From Planctomycetota bacterium (lineage in GTDB: Bacteria > Planctomycetota > B15-G4 > JADJEK01): a DNA stretch of 64,000 nt. The position numbers were made by a program, and so were the translations under genes. The notes under the pieces were generated by a model. It was not told the DNA's origin and did no database searches. It saw only the letters and a program-made list of their open reading frames with translations. Each line of letters opens with the position of its first letter. Position 1 is the first letter of the stretch. The stretch spans positions 310,001-374,000 of the forward strand of contig JADJEK010000005.1 of NCBI GenBank assembly GCA_016709145.1, in the 5' to 3' direction. Shown in pieces: positions 8,455 through 18,103 of this stretch.

Positions 8455-10144
8455 CTTTCAATTACCCACATCTTGCCTGCCCATTTCATATCCAACGACC
8501 ATGCTGTTGAGCCGCATCAAGCCCCGCCACATGACCATGTTTCCTGGTGGAGCATCGGACGCTCGATTCAGGTAGCCGCCGAGCTTCGCAAGCTGAACAA
8601 GGCACGAGTGAATCGAGACACGACCCGACGTCCGTCGGCCCACGTTGCCGCGGGTCGAACGATTCAGCAGCTCGATCTCGATGGGCGTGAATGCGAGCGC
8701 GGGAGGAACTGCCGCGCCCGTGCGCTGTAGCATCGTCATCCAGAAGATCCTCCAGCCAAGAATGCAGAGGATCGCCAGAAGAAGCACGAGGCGCTCCGCG
8801 GTACGTAGCTTCGCTTCCTCAGCGCGGCATCCTGATTTGAGGATCTTATGGAAGACCTCGATCTTCCAGCGCAAAGCGTACCAACGCAGCTTCTCCAAAG
8901 CGTCCGTTCGTGACGCAATCGGCAAGTCGGTGATCAGCTTCCAGTCGATCGGATCACGGCCCTTTGGAGGATCGCGTTCGGTTGCATGCAACACCGTCAA
9001 TGAAAGCTCGGGATAGCGGCTCTGTTTGCCGATCGGCGGCAGGACCCTGATTCGTCGGTACTTCAGTTCGACGACCACCAGCGATACGCGGCCGCGCTGA
9101 TCACGGACTTCGACCCGGTGGAGACCCTTGCGCCGCGTCTCGTCCATCTCGGCCTGGATCGTATGGCCGCCGTCTCCCGCGAGGCGATCGACGCAGGCGC
9201 GCACCAGGAAGTGCGTACCCGCGTCCTTTGCGGCGCAGAACAACTCGTAGATGTCGCTCTCGCGGTCCCCCACGTGCACACAGCGCTCGGGTTCGCCAAG
9301 TCGCGCCGTCGACTGCTTCAGGTTCTCGAGCCAGCGCACGCTTTCTTTCTGTTCGATCGGTACGCGCGTCGGATTGACCGACCTCTTCAGGGCGTTGGTT
9401 CCCTTGAACGTCTTGCGCGACCAGAACTTGGTCGACAACAGCCCGAGCGGGAGCCCGTCGGTTGTGATTGCCAGGCTCGAGTGCATCAAGATCCCGCAGG
9501 CCGTGTACAACCTCGGGCGCCCGTCTCGATTGACGCCAGCGACTCCGACGTGTGTCTTGCCGATGGGCTCGATATCGTCCCGCTTGTACGAGAACTCCGT
9601 CGTGTCGTGAAGTACCAGAATGGGTCCCGAGGTCCGAGCCGCCCGTTCCCGCGACGACTGGAAGTGACCCTCCAGGACTTCTGCCTCGTCGACCCGGTCG
9701 TTATCCAGGAACCGGTACGCAGCCTTCGTGTTTGCCCAATCCTGACAAGCGAACGGAATGCTCTGACCCGGGCTCGAGGCCATTTGCTCGACGAGTTGGT
9801 GCAGCCGTCGCCTGAGCCGCACATCTTTTAGTTTGCTACCTTGAAGCTCGCGCCCGACCCAGTCACGGACGCTGTCGAGACTTTCTTGGGACGCCCGACG
9901 TTGGCTGCGACCTTGCTTGGTTGACATACGCCTCCGTGTGCCATGGACTCACACGGGCTGTCGTTATCGTATGCGTGACAATCGCTTGCACGCACAAAAC
10001 CACTCCCATCACAAGCTTCTGCGCATTCCGTCCAATGTGCAGACTGACGGCTGTCTAAGTTGCAGACCGGCCGCCTGTCCAATATGCAGATGGCGCCAGT
10101 GCGAGTGCCCCCTTGTTCACCTACACGTTGTGGGTAATTGAAAG
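8455..10144 (-). mobile_element. IS4 family (IS50/Tn5-like) element, complete
   Basis: Bounded by perfect inverted repeats CTTTCAATTACCCACA (8455) and its complement ending GGGTAATTGAAAG (10144), giving 1690 bp with one transposase gene on the minus strand. No target duplication is recognisable, because the left flank is the broken end of IS66-A and the right flank is IS21-A end sequence. A 265-bp remnant of the same element lies at 17753-18017. Confidence 0.85.
8458..9927 (-). CDS. IS4 family transposase (Tn5-like)
   Basis: Protein of 489 aa, the normal size for this family. The N-terminal Tn5-like DNA-binding domain (WVGRELQGSKLKDVRLRRRL, CQDWANTKAAYRFLDN) is followed by an RNase H-like core: LHDTTEFSY (first Asp), VGDRESDIYELF (second Asp) and WKIEVFHKILKSGC (the YREK-type Glu motif). 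The stop codon lies inside the left terminal inverted repeat. The frame is intact, so the element may be active. Confidence 0.93.
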   Translation of the reverse strand: MSTKQGRSQRRASQESLDSVRDWVGRELQGSKLKDVRLRRRLHQLVEQMASSPGQSIPFACQDWANTKAAYRFLDNDRVDEAEVLEGHFQSSRERAARTSGPILVLHDTTEFSYKRDDIEPIGKTHVGVAGVNRDGRPRLYTACGILMHSSLAITTDGLPLGLLSTKFWSRKTFKGTNALKRSVNPTRVPIEQKESVRWLENLKQSTARLGEPERCVHVGDRESDIYELFCAAKDAGTHFLVRACVDRLAGDGGHTIQAEMDETRRKGLHRVEVRDQRGRVSLVVVELKYRRIRVLPPIGKQSRYPELSLTVLHATERDPPKGRDPIDWKLITDLPIASRTDALEKLRWYALRWKIEVFHKILKSGCRAEEAKLRTAERLVLLLAILCILGWRIFWMTMLQRTGAAVPPALAFTPIEIELLNRSTRGNVGRRTSGRVSIHSCLVQLAKLGGYLNRASDAPPGNMVMWRGLMRLNSMVVGYEMGRQDVGN

Positions 10145-10203
10145 GTTCGCCGAGCGCGTACACGCCTCGCGCGCTTTCAGCGCACTGCGAACGCCGCTCC
10201 GAA

Positions 10204-10257
10204 GTGGACCTGTTTGGCCGAACCAGAGGTGGACCTGACAGGGCGAACCTTGACACA
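10204..10257 (+). repeat. IS21-A right end, isolated
   Basis: Nearly identical to 4874-4927: two GTGGACCTG...CGAACC units ending in CTTGACACA. With the left end at 4928 it brackets IS66-A and the IS4 element, so it is probably the outer right end of the IS21-A copy whose istA is at 5173. Confidence 0.6.
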
Positions 10258-10681
10258 TGGGGTTGTTGGGTCTTGCGACCAGGCCCTCGCCCTTACCTCC
10301 GCCACTCGGCGCAACCAAAGCAGGGCTCCTTCCCTCCGCCGCGGTTTTGGCCCGCGACATCAGCGGTACTACGAACCCCTCGGACTTCCTCTCGACGCGA
10401 CGCCGCTTGGCGGTCTGCCTGTTCGTCGTCGCTCGCTCCGACCAGAGCCGTCGAGGAGGATCTCTCCTGTTCCGTGTCGGGCTGTCGTCGCGTGCCCTCT
10501 CCCGTACTCCGGAGGAGTCCTGCGCCGCTCCGTCCGCTGCGCGCAGTCTGTTGCCTTCGCCGCGACATGATCGGCTCGGCCTCCTCGCCTTTCGGCTTCA
10601 CTCTCTCGGAGCTGCAGAGTTCACGCTTCTGCGTTGGGCCCGCGACTTCGCTCCCTCGCGAGCGACGTACGTCGCTCGAAA
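10258..10681. other. Unassigned spacer between IS21-A end and IS66-B
   Basis: About 420 bp. An open frame runs through it on the plus strand, and another on the minus strand, but both are Ser/Arg-rich, lack a ribosome-binding site and resemble no family I know. I regard both as chance open frames in GC-rich DNA. Near 10660-10675 there is a short palindrome, GAGCGACGTACGTCGCTC, immediately before the IS66-B left end. Confidence 0.4.
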
Positions 10682-10757
10682 GTAACCGTCCGGACCTGGG
10701 CACCTTCGCGGTCGCCGCCCCGCTCGCGACGATCGGCGCACCCTGGAGGTGCCCGAG

Positions 10758-11093
10758 ATGTCGAGCGCAGTCGTCCGTCGGCGTCGTTTCACCGACGAGG
10801 AGCGTCGCCAGTTCGTCGCAGCCTGGGGACGAAGCGGCCTGAGCCAAAGCGAGTTCGCCCGCCGCGCGGGAATCGCCCAGGCCTACGTCTCGCGGTGGAG
10901 CCGCGAGCAGCAAGCCACGCCCGACGCATCAGCGCTGGTACCCGTGCGTGTCGTCGACGACACGCCGGACCGCCAAGCGTCCGCGTCCGAGATGCGGATC
11001 CGCGTCGCCGGCGCGGAGATCACGCTGGCGTCGGGCTTCGATCGCAAGGCGCTCGCCGACGTCCTCTCCATCCTCGAGACCCGGCGATGCTGA
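10758..11093 (+). CDS. tnpA: IS66 accessory protein TnpA, copy B
   Basis: 111 aa, differing from the copy A protein by only a few residues (for example WGRSG for WRRSG, LASGF for FASDF). Same GGAGG ribosome-binding site 9 bp before ATG 10758, and the same 7-bp overlap with tnpB. The helix-turn-helix region is intact. Confidence 0.87.
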   Translation: MSSAVVRRRRFTDEERRQFVAAWGRSGLSQSEFARRAGIAQAYVSRWSREQQATPDASALVPVRVVDDTPDRQASASEMRIRVAGAEITLASGFDRKALADVLSILETRRC

Positions 11094-11449
11094 CGTTGTC
11101 GCCGCGCACCCGCGTGTTCGTCGCGCTCGGAGCCACGGACATGCGCAAGTCCTTCGACACGCTGACGGGGCTGGTGAGAGGGACGCTCGATCAGGACCCG
11201 CTGTCGGGCCACCTGTTCGTGTTCGCGAATCGAGGACGCACGCGACTCAAGATCTTGCTGTGGGACGGATCCGGGCTGTGGGTCATGGCCAAGCGGCTCG
11301 CGCGCGGGACGTTCCGTTGGCCCACATCCACCGACTCCGCCGCGTCGATTTCGATGTCGACCGCGGAGCTCTCCATGCTGCTGTCGGGAATCGACCTCGC
11401 CGAGACCAAGCCGCGCCGCTGGTACCGGCGCGAAGCGACCGACGCGTAG
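11087..11449 (+). CDS. tnpB: IS66 accessory protein TnpB, copy B
   Basis: 120 aa and intact, almost identical to the copy A protein; changes are RTRVFVAL for RMRVFIAL near the N-terminus and TDA for TDV at the end. It overlaps tnpA at its start; tnpC begins 73 bp downstream. Confidence 0.88.
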   Translation: MLTLSPRTRVFVALGATDMRKSFDTLTGLVRGTLDQDPLSGHLFVFANRGRTRLKILLWDGSGLWVMAKRLARGTFRWPTSTDSAASISMSTAELSMLLSGIDLAETKPRRWYRREATDA

Positions 11450-11522
11450 TTCTTCGAGAATCTTCGAGAAAACCGTCGGCCGGAGGTTGCACGCAAAAGT
11501 CACCTCCATACATAGCGGCACG

Positions 11523-13120
11523 ATGGACATCCCCGCCGACCCGACGATCGAGGCGCTTCTGCGCAAGAATGCCGAGCTGCTCCAAGCGCTCGCGCAGCGC
11601 GAGGCCACGCTGGCCGCTCTGGGTGCGCAGGTCGACGTCCTGGCGAAGACCGTCGGCGACAAGCAGAGCGAGATCGAGCGCCTCCAGCACAAGCTGCAAG
11701 CGCTGATCCACCGCCTCTGGGGCCGGCGCTCCGAGAAGGGTGCGCCCGGTCAGTTGATGCTGTTCCACGACGACGCCGAGCAGGAACAGCCCGCCAAGCC
11801 GGATGCCGCACCCGATGACGAAGAGGTCCTCGAGTCGAGGACGTCGAAGAAGAAGCGCAAACCGCGCGCGGTGAAGTCGAAGGATCTTCCGCGCGTACGC
11901 ATCGAGCACGACGTCACGCCCGAGGAGAAGATCTGCACGTGCTGCGGTGAGCAAAAGCAGCGCTTCGGCGAGGACGTGCGCGAGGAGTACGACTACGTCC
12001 CGGCTTCGGTCCTCGTCAAAGAGCACGTGCGCCCCAAGTACGCCTGCCGCTCCTGCGGCGATGGCGTGGTGATCGCGAGGCTGCCGCCGGTGCTGATCGA
12101 GAAAGGCATGCCTGGTCCTGGTCTGCTCGCGCAGATCGTGACCGCCAAGTACGCGGACCACCTGCCGCTCTATCGCCAAGAGGCGATCTTCTTGCGTCAC
12201 GGCCTCGAGCTGTCGCGCCAAACGATGTGCGACTGGCTGCATGCGACGGCGCACCACTTGACGCCGATCGTGCTCGCCATGCGGCGAGACTTGTTACGTA
12301 GACCGGTGATCCAGTCCGACGACACGCATGTGATGCTGCAAACCAACGCCGAGTCCAAAGGCTGCCAGAAGGCGTTCCTGTGGGCTTGGACCGCACCCGA
12401 GCGCGACCTCGTGCTCTACGAGTTCGAGGTCACGAGAAGCATGACGATCGTCGACGCGTTCCTCGCGGACTTCACCGGCGAGGTCGTCGTCGCCGATGGA
12501 TATCCCGGCTACAACCCGTGTCAAAAGCGCGGCGTGAAACGCGGCGGCTGCTTATACACGCACGACGCTACTTGCGCGAAGCCACGACGCACCCGCGTGA
12601 GGCGAGCAAGCTGCTCGTCCACATCCAGATGCTCTACGCCGTGGAAAAGCGTGCCAAGGAGCTCGGACTCGATGCTGAAGCTCGGCTGAGACTGCGTCAG
12701 GAAGAGAGCAAGCCGGTGCTCGCCGAACTGCGCGCGGCGCTCGATCGCATGCGTGGTCTGGGAACGCCGGACGGCGCGTTCTACAAGGCATGGCACTACC
12801 TCGACGCCCAGTGGCCGCATCTCACGCTGTTCGTCGACGACGGTCGCGTGCCGATCGACAACAACAACAGCGAGCAAATGATGCGGCCGGTGGCGGTCGG
12901 GCGTAAGAACTGGCTGTTCGCCGGCTCGATCAAGGGCGGCAAGAACGCCGCGATCTTCTACTCGGTGATCGGCACGTGCAAATTGCTCGGGATCCCACCG
13001 TTTGAATATCTCCGCGACGTGCTGTCGCGGATCTCGACGCATCCCCATCGCCTCATCCACGAGCTGACGCCCGCCGGCTGGAAAGCCGCGCGCGATGCCG
13101 GAGCGATCAAGAGCGCGTGA
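11523..13120 (+). pseudogene. tnpC: IS66 transposase TnpC, copy B, frameshifted
   Basis: Matches copy A TnpC from MDIPADPT up to KRGVKRGGC. At about 12551 the sequence reads CTTATACACG where copy A has CTTTGCACACG, losing one base. The frame then changes, and the rest (ARRYLREATTH ... AGAIKSA) continues in another frame to TGA 13120. The conserved Glu block VPIDNNNSEQ lies after the break, so the product lacks a complete DDE triad unless the frameshift is a sequencing error or is bypassed. Confidence 0.85.
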
Positions 13121-13295
13121 CGGGCGCGGCGCGTCGGTGAGGAGCAGGGCGTCGGTGGCCGCCGGAAGGGCGGCGCGTACTGAGCGCATGCCGACGGGAC
13201 TACGCCGTCATCGCCGGCATGGTGGCTGAGCTCAAGCGCTTGGCACAGGTGTGTAGGGCCGGACGGTTACGACGAATCGTGATGCCAGCGCGGAC

Positions 13296-13892
13296 TTGAT
13301 CAAGCAGCTTGCCGAGCGGAATCACCTGCCCGGCCAACGAAACTTCAGCCTGTACATGCCGACCATCGCACGCTGCATCGTGGCGCAAGGCCGAATGATT
13401 GGACGCTGTGTCGCAACGCTTAGCGACGCGACGCGGGCGCCGCATGAGTCGCAAAGTCAAACCGCGCGAAGATTCCCCTTCCTGACCCGCAGAGTACTCG
13501 CGGACCGGTGGCAGTGTTCACGCTCCAGCGCGGATCGAATCGCCCGACGAGTTAGCTTGCGTCGCAACATGCTCGGCGGAGGATGTCGCGGAATGGTCCG
13601 CTACTTGAGGACGAAGGTCGAGGATCCGGAGCATCGCACGTTGCCCTTGCATCTCTTTTGTCATCCGCCCTTGGCTCGACTAGTGCCCCCCGGACTTCAT
13701 GTCCGGCACCCGCGAGCCCCCGCCATTCACGGGCTCCGTTCGCGTCGCCGCGCCCTGATGCAAATGGCGCACGCCGGCGATCGGCCAGACGAGTTTTTGG
13801 ACCATACGGGGGCAGGAGGCCGGGCTCCGCCCTCACGCCCCTGCACTATGGGTGAGGGACGCGAGGGCGGAGCCTCTGTTGGATGCGTGTAG
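13296..13892 (+). CDS. Possible helix-turn-helix (excisionase-like) protein or remnant
   Basis: An open frame in which only residues about 60-110 look coding: FLTRRVLADRWQCSRSSADRIARR followed by MLGGGCRGMVRYLRTKVE. That pattern (LAxRWxCSxSSxDRI plus a short basic wing ending in RYLRxxhE) resembles AlpA/excisionase-type winged helix-turn-helix proteins of mobile elements. The start is unclear, and the C-terminal half (past about 13640) is Pro/Arg-rich and runs into a hairpin and the ISL3 leader, so it is unlikely to be genuine. It may be a truncated gene beside IS66-B. Confidence 0.3.
   Translation: MIKQLAERNHLPGQRNFSLYMPTIARCIVAQGRMIGRCVATLSDATRAPHESQSQTARRFPFLTRRVLADRWQCSRSSADRIARRVSLRRNMLGGGCRGMVRYLRTKVEDPEHRTLPLHLFCHPPLARLVPPGLHVRHPRAPAIHGLRSRRRALMQMAHAGDRPDEFLDHTGAGGRAPPSRPCTMGEGREGGASVGCV
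13690..13706. repeat. Short hairpin CCGGACTTCATGTCCGG, copy 1
   Basis: A 17-nt sequence with a 6-bp stem (CCGGAC/GTCCGG) and 5-nt loop, preceded by a C run. The same motif, with the last base changed, occurs at 63868-63883, about 50 kb away. No known element is recognised. Confidence 0.5.
13823..13874. other. Long hairpin upstream of the ISL3 transposase
   Basis: Perfect 12-bp inverted repeat GGCTCCGCCCTC / GAGGGCGGAGCC with a 28-bp loop, ending about 30 bp before the ISL3 transposase start. It could be part of the ISL3 left end or a terminator shielding the transposase from upstream transcription; it has no T tract. Confidence 0.5.
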
Positions 13893-15246
13893 GCTCGCCC
13901 TGCATGAACGACAAAGAGCTGTACGGGCGCATTCTGGGCATCGAGCGTCCTTGGATCGTGAGCGAGGTCAAGCTCGACATGAAGGCCAGGGAAGTCGTCG
14001 TGTGCGTCGCGGTCGATGCGGCGACGCGCCTGCTTTGCGCGACCTGTGGGAAGGCGGCGCTGGGCTACGACTCGCGTCGACGCCGCTGGCGGCACCTCGA
14101 CACGTGCCAGCTGCGCACGATCCTCGAAGCCGACGTTCCCCGGTCGAGTGCCCGACCGACGGGATCCAACAGATCTCCGTGCCATGGTCCGAGCTGCACT
14201 CGCGCTTCACCGCGGTGTTCGAATCGCTGGTGATCGACTGGCTGCGCGTCGCGCCGATCAAGTCCGTGGCCGATCTGCTGGACATGAGCTGGGACGAGGT
14301 CGACACGATTCTCCAGCGCGCCGTGAAGCGCGGTCTGGAACGACGCAAGCTCGAAGTGCCGGCTCGGATCGGCGTCGACGAAACCTCGTTCCAGAAGCGT
14401 CACGAGTACGTGACGATCGTGACCGCATTGGACGGCGAGCCCAGAGTCCTCCACGTCGCCGACGATCGCAGAACTGAGAGTCTCGACAGCTTCTACAGCC
14501 AGCTCAGCAAGGCGCAGATCGAAGGCATCGAGGTCGTGGCGATGGACATGCACCGCCCGTACATCAACGCCACCCGCAACCGGCTCGAAGCGGCCGACGA
14601 CAAGATCGCCTTCGATCGATTCCACGTCGCCAAGCACCTCAACGACGCCGTCAACATCACGCGCAGGCAGGAGAACAAGGCGCTGCTCGAGCAAGGCGAT
14701 CAGACCCTCGTCGGCACGCGTTACTGGTGGCTGCAGCGCGCAGGCCTTGAACCGATTGCCGACTCCATCACGGCCTTTCAGGACTTCGCCAAGGGCATCC
14801 TCAAGACAGCCCGAGCCTGGGCCATAAGGAAGCCGCTGCGATGCTCTGGAGCTTCCGTCATCGCAAGACCGCTCTGCGTGCGTGGAAGCGCTGGCTGGCG
14901 TGGGCGCTGCGAAGCAGGCTCGAGCCGATTCGTCGCGCCGCCATGCTCATCAAGGAACACCTCGCTGGAATTGTCACCGCCATCGTCACGCGTACGACCA
15001 ACGCCGCGGCCGAAGGCATCAACAGCAGGATCCAGTGGATCAAGAAGATGGCTTGTGGCTTCCGCAACCGCGAGCGCTTCCGAAATGCGATCTACTGTAA
15101 CCGTCCGGCCCTACACACCTGTGCCAAGCGCTTGAGCTCAGCCACCATGCCGGCGATGACGGCGTAGTCCCGTCGGCATGCGCTCAGTACGCGCCGCCCT
15201 TCCGGCGGCCACCGACGCCCTGCTCCTCACCGACGCGCCGCGCCCG

Positions 15247-16833
15247 TCACGCGCTCTTGATCGCTCCGGCATCGCGCGCGGCTTTCCAGCCGGCGGGCGT
15301 CAGCTCGTGGATGAGGCGATGGGGATGCGTCGAGATCCGCGACAGCACGTCGCGGAGATATTCAAACGGTGGGATCCCGAGCAATTTGCACGTGCCGATC
15401 ACCGAGTAGAAGATCGCGGCGTTCTTGCCGCCCTTGATCGAGCCGGCGAACAGCCAGTTCTTACGCCCGACCGCCACCGGCCGCATCATTTGCTCGCTGT
15501 TGTTGTTGTCGATCGGCACGCGACCGTCGTCGACGAACAGCGTGAGATGCGGCCACTGGGCGTCGAGGTAGTGCCATGCCTTGTAGAACGCGCCGTCCGG
15601 CGTTCCCAGACCACGCATGCGATCGAGCGCCGCGCGCAGTTCGGCGAGCACCGGCTTGCTCTCTTCCTGACGCAGTCTCAGCCGAGCTTCAGCATCGAGT
15701 CCGAGCTCCTTGGCACGCTTTTCCACGGCGTAGAGCATCTGGATGTGGACGAGCAGCTTGCTCGCCTCACGCGGGTGCGTCGTGGCTTCGCGCAAGTAGC
15801 GTCGTGCGTGTGCAAAGCAGCCGCCGCGTTTCACGCCGCGCTTTTGACACGGGTTGTAGCCGGGATATCCATCGGCGACGACGACCTCGCCGGTGAAGTC
15901 CGCGAGGAACGCGTCGACGATCGTCATGCTTCTCGTGACCTCGAACTCGTAGAGCACGAGGTCGCGCTCGGGTGCGGTCCAAGCCCACAGGAACGGCTTC
16001 TGGCAGCCTTGGACTCGGCGTTGGTTTGCGGCATCATGCGTGTCGTCGGACTGGATCACCGGTCTACGTAACAAGTCTCGCCGCATGGCGAGCACGATCG
16101 GCGTCAAGTGGTGCGCCGTCGACAGCCAGTCGCACATCGTTTGGCGCGACAGTTTCGAGGCCGTGACGCAAGAAGATCGCCTCTTGGCGATAGAGCGGCA
16201 GGTGGTCCGCGTACTTGGCGGTCACGATCTGCGCGAGCAGACCAGACCAGGCATGCCTTTCTCGATCAGCACCGGCGGCAGCCTCGCGATCACCACGCCA
16301 TCGCCGCAGGAGCGGCAGGCGTACTTGGGGCGCACGTGCTCTTTGACGAGGACCGAAGCCGGGACGTAGTCGTACTCGCGCACGTCCTCGCCGAAGCGCT
16401 GCTTTTGCTCACCGCAGCACGTGCAGATCTTCTCCTCGGGCGTGACGTCGTGCTCGATGCGTACGCGCGGAAGATCCTTCGACTTCACCGCGCGCGGTTT
16501 GCGCTTCTTCTTCGACGTCCTCGACTCGAGGACCTCTTCGTCATCGGGTGCGGCATCCGGCTTGGCGGGCTGTTCCTGCTCGGCGTCGTCGTGGAACAGC
16601 ATCAACTGACCGGGCGCATTCTTCTCGGAGCGCCGGCTTAGAGGCGGTGGATCAGCGCTTGCAGCTTGTGCTGGAGGCGCTCGATCTCGCTCTGCTTGTC
16701 GTCGACGGTCTTCGCCAGGACGTCGATCTGCGCACCCAGAGCGGCCAGCGTGGCCTCGCTGCGCGAGCGCTTGGAGCAGCTCGGCATTCTTGCGCAGAAG
16801 CGCCTCGATCGTCGGGTCGGCGGGGATGTCCAT
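15247..16833 (-). pseudogene. tnpC: IS66 transposase TnpC, copy C, multiply frameshifted
   Basis: Reads as TnpC from MDIPADPT at 16833 to AGAIKSA at 15247, but the frame changes repeatedly. Compared with copy A it shows small losses near 16765 (before EATLAAL), near 16635, near 16361 (EEYDY becomes EYDY), near 16240, near 16120 (DWLHATAHH becomes DWLSTAHH) and near 16035 (the HVMLQTN region). The concentration of small indels in this copy, while tnpA beside it is clean, is notable. Confidence 0.85.
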
Positions 16834-16906
16834 CGTGCCGCTATGTATGGAGGTGACTTTTGCGTGCAACCTCCGGCCGACGGTTTTCTCGAAGATTCTC
16901 GAAGAA

Positions 16907-17269
16907 CTACGCGTCGGTCGCTTCGCGCCGGTACCAGCGGCGCGGCTTGGTCTCGGCGAGGTCGATTCCCGACAGCAGCATGGAGAGCTCCGCGGTCGAC
17001 ATCGAAATCGACGCGGCGGAGTCGGTGGATGTGGGCCAACGGAACGTCCCCGCGCGAGCCGCTTGGCCATGGCCCCACAGCCCGGATCCGTCCCACAGCA
17101 AGATCTTGAGTCGCGTGCGTCCTCGATTCGCGAACACGAACAGGTGGCCCGACAGCGGGTCCTGATCGAGCGTCCCTCTCACCAGCCCCGTCAGCGTGTC
17201 GAAGGACTTGCGCATGTCCGTGGCTCCGAGCGCGACGAACACGCGGGTGCGCGGCGACAACGTCAGCAT
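16907..17269 (-). CDS. tnpB: IS66 accessory protein TnpB, copy C
   Basis: 120-aa frame equal in length to the other copies. Residues between GSGLW and GTFRW read GHGQAARA instead of VMAKRLAR: the DNA has lost one base and regained one a few codons later, so about eight residues are out of frame. The protein is therefore probably inactive although the frame is open. It overlaps tnpA at its start as in copies A and B. Confidence 0.8.
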   Translation of the reverse strand: MLTLSPRTRVFVALGATDMRKSFDTLTGLVRGTLDQDPLSGHLFVFANRGRTRLKILLWDGSGLWGHGQAARAGTFRWPTSTDSAASISMSTAELSMLLSGIDLAETKPRRWYRREATDA

Positions 17270-17598
17270 CGCCGGGTCTCGAGGATGGAGAGGACGTCGG
17301 CGAGCGCCTTGCGATCGAAGCCCGACGCCAGCGTGATCTCCGCGCCGGCGACGCGGATCCGCATCTCGGACGCGGACGCTTGGCGGTCCGGCGTGTCGTC
17401 GACGACACGCACGGGTACCAGCGCTGATGCGTCGGGCGTGGCTTGCTGCTCGCGGCTCCACCGCGAGACGTAGGCCTGGGCGATTCCCGCGCGGCGGGCG
17501 AACTCGCTTTGGCTCAGGCCGCTTCGTCCCCAGGCTGCGACGAACTGGCGACGCTCCTCGTCGGTGAAACGACGCCGACGGACGACTGCGCTCGACAT
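17263..17598 (-). CDS. tnpA: IS66 accessory protein TnpA, copy C
   Basis: Intact 111-aa protein identical in the visible regions to that of copy B (WGRSG, LASGF), which shows that B and C are the closest pair among the three copies. GGAGG ribosome-binding site and start as in copy A. Confidence 0.87.
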   Translation of the reverse strand: MSSAVVRRRRFTDEERRQFVAAWGRSGLSQSEFARRAGIAQAYVSRWSREQQATPDASALVPVRVVDDTPDRQASASEMRIRVAGAEITLASGFDRKALADVLSILETRRC

Positions 17599-17752
17599 CT
17601 CGGGCACCTCCAGGGTGCGCCGATCGTCGCGAGCGGGGCGGCGACCGCGAAGGTGCCCAGGTCCGGACGGTTACGATCTACTTCCACCTCGGCGGCCTCG
17701 ATCTCCACCCTCATCTATCCAATGTCACCCACACAGATTCCTGATGCGCCAT

Positions 17753-18017
17753 ACTTTCTTGGGACGCCCGACGTTGGCTGCGACCTTGCTTGGTTGACAT
17801 ACGCCTCCGTGTGCCATGGACTCACACGGGCTGTCGTTATCGTATGCGTGACAATCGCTTGCACGCACAAAACCACTCCCATCACGAGCTTTTGCGCATT
17901 CAGTCCAATGTGCAGACTGACGGCTGTCTAACTTGCAGACCGGCGGCCTGTCCAATATGCAGATGGCGCCAGTGCGAGTGCCCCCTTGTTCAACTACACG
18001 TTGTGGGTAATTGAAAG
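17753..18017 (-). mobile_element. IS4/IS50-like element, remnant
   Basis: Matches the transposase-start side of the element at 8455-10144, from ACTTTCTTGGGACGCCC (17753) through the transposase ATG (17800) to the terminal repeat ending GGGTAATTGAAAG (18017). Only about 16 codons of the transposase remain. The next 17 bp outside the repeat (GTTCGCCGAACGCGTAC) also match the flank of the full copy at one mismatch. Confidence 0.85.
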
Positions 18018-18103
18018 GTTCGCCGAACGCGTACCACCAAAGTGACACGACGGCCGCGAAAGCCGCCGCCGGGACTCGCCATCAGCGGATTCTCTGCTAG
18101 TGG

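Larger units (their letters stand above)
10682..13270 (+). mobile_element. IS66 family element, copy B (complete ends)
   Basis: 2589 bp between GTAACCGTCCGGACC (10682) and GGGCCGGACGGTTAC (ending 13270), imperfect inverted repeats. Nearly identical to copy A, but tnpC is frameshifted. No 8-bp target duplication is visible: flanks GCTCGAAA and GACGAATC differ, so this copy has been rearranged after insertion. It is a direct repeat of copy A and an inverted repeat of copy C. Confidence 0.88.
15097..17674 (-). mobile_element. IS66 family element, copy C, with 8-bp target duplication
   Basis: Inverted relative to copies A and B. It runs from GTAACCGTCCGGCCC (15097) to GTCCGGACGGTTAC (ending 17674). 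The flanks are identical 8-mers GATCTACT at 15089-15096 and 17675-17682, the duplication size expected for IS66, so this is an unrearranged simple insertion into the ISL3 transposase gene. tnpA is intact, tnpB is open with a short altered stretch, and tnpC carries several small indels. Confidence 0.93.
13904..17744 (+). pseudogene. ISL3 family transposase, split by IS66-C and frameshifted
   Basis: N-terminus MNDKELYGRILGIERPW with the ISL3 zinc-finger region (LLCATCGKAALGYDSRRRRWRHLD). The core reads GVDETSFQKRHEYVTIV, VVAMDMHRPYINATRN and FDRFHVAKHLNDAV; the C-terminal block is TTNAAAEGINSRIQWIKKMACGFRNRERFRNAIY. Two one-base losses break the frame, CCCCGGTCGAG (near 14139) and ATAAGGAAG (near 14823), each in a short homopolymer. 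IS66-C interrupts the gene after 15096; across it, using one copy of the target duplication, the frame continues as FHLGGLDLHPHLSNVTHTDS to TGA 17744. Confidence 0.85.

Noticed and set aside
10257..10685. 142-aa open frame on the plus strand between IS elements
   Set aside because: No ribosome-binding site, no recognisable domain and an equally long frame on the other strand.
12540..12560. Programmed frameshift in IS66-B tnpC
   Set aside because: Copies A and C read through the same place in one frame without a slippery sequence, so this is a mutation or error, not recoding.
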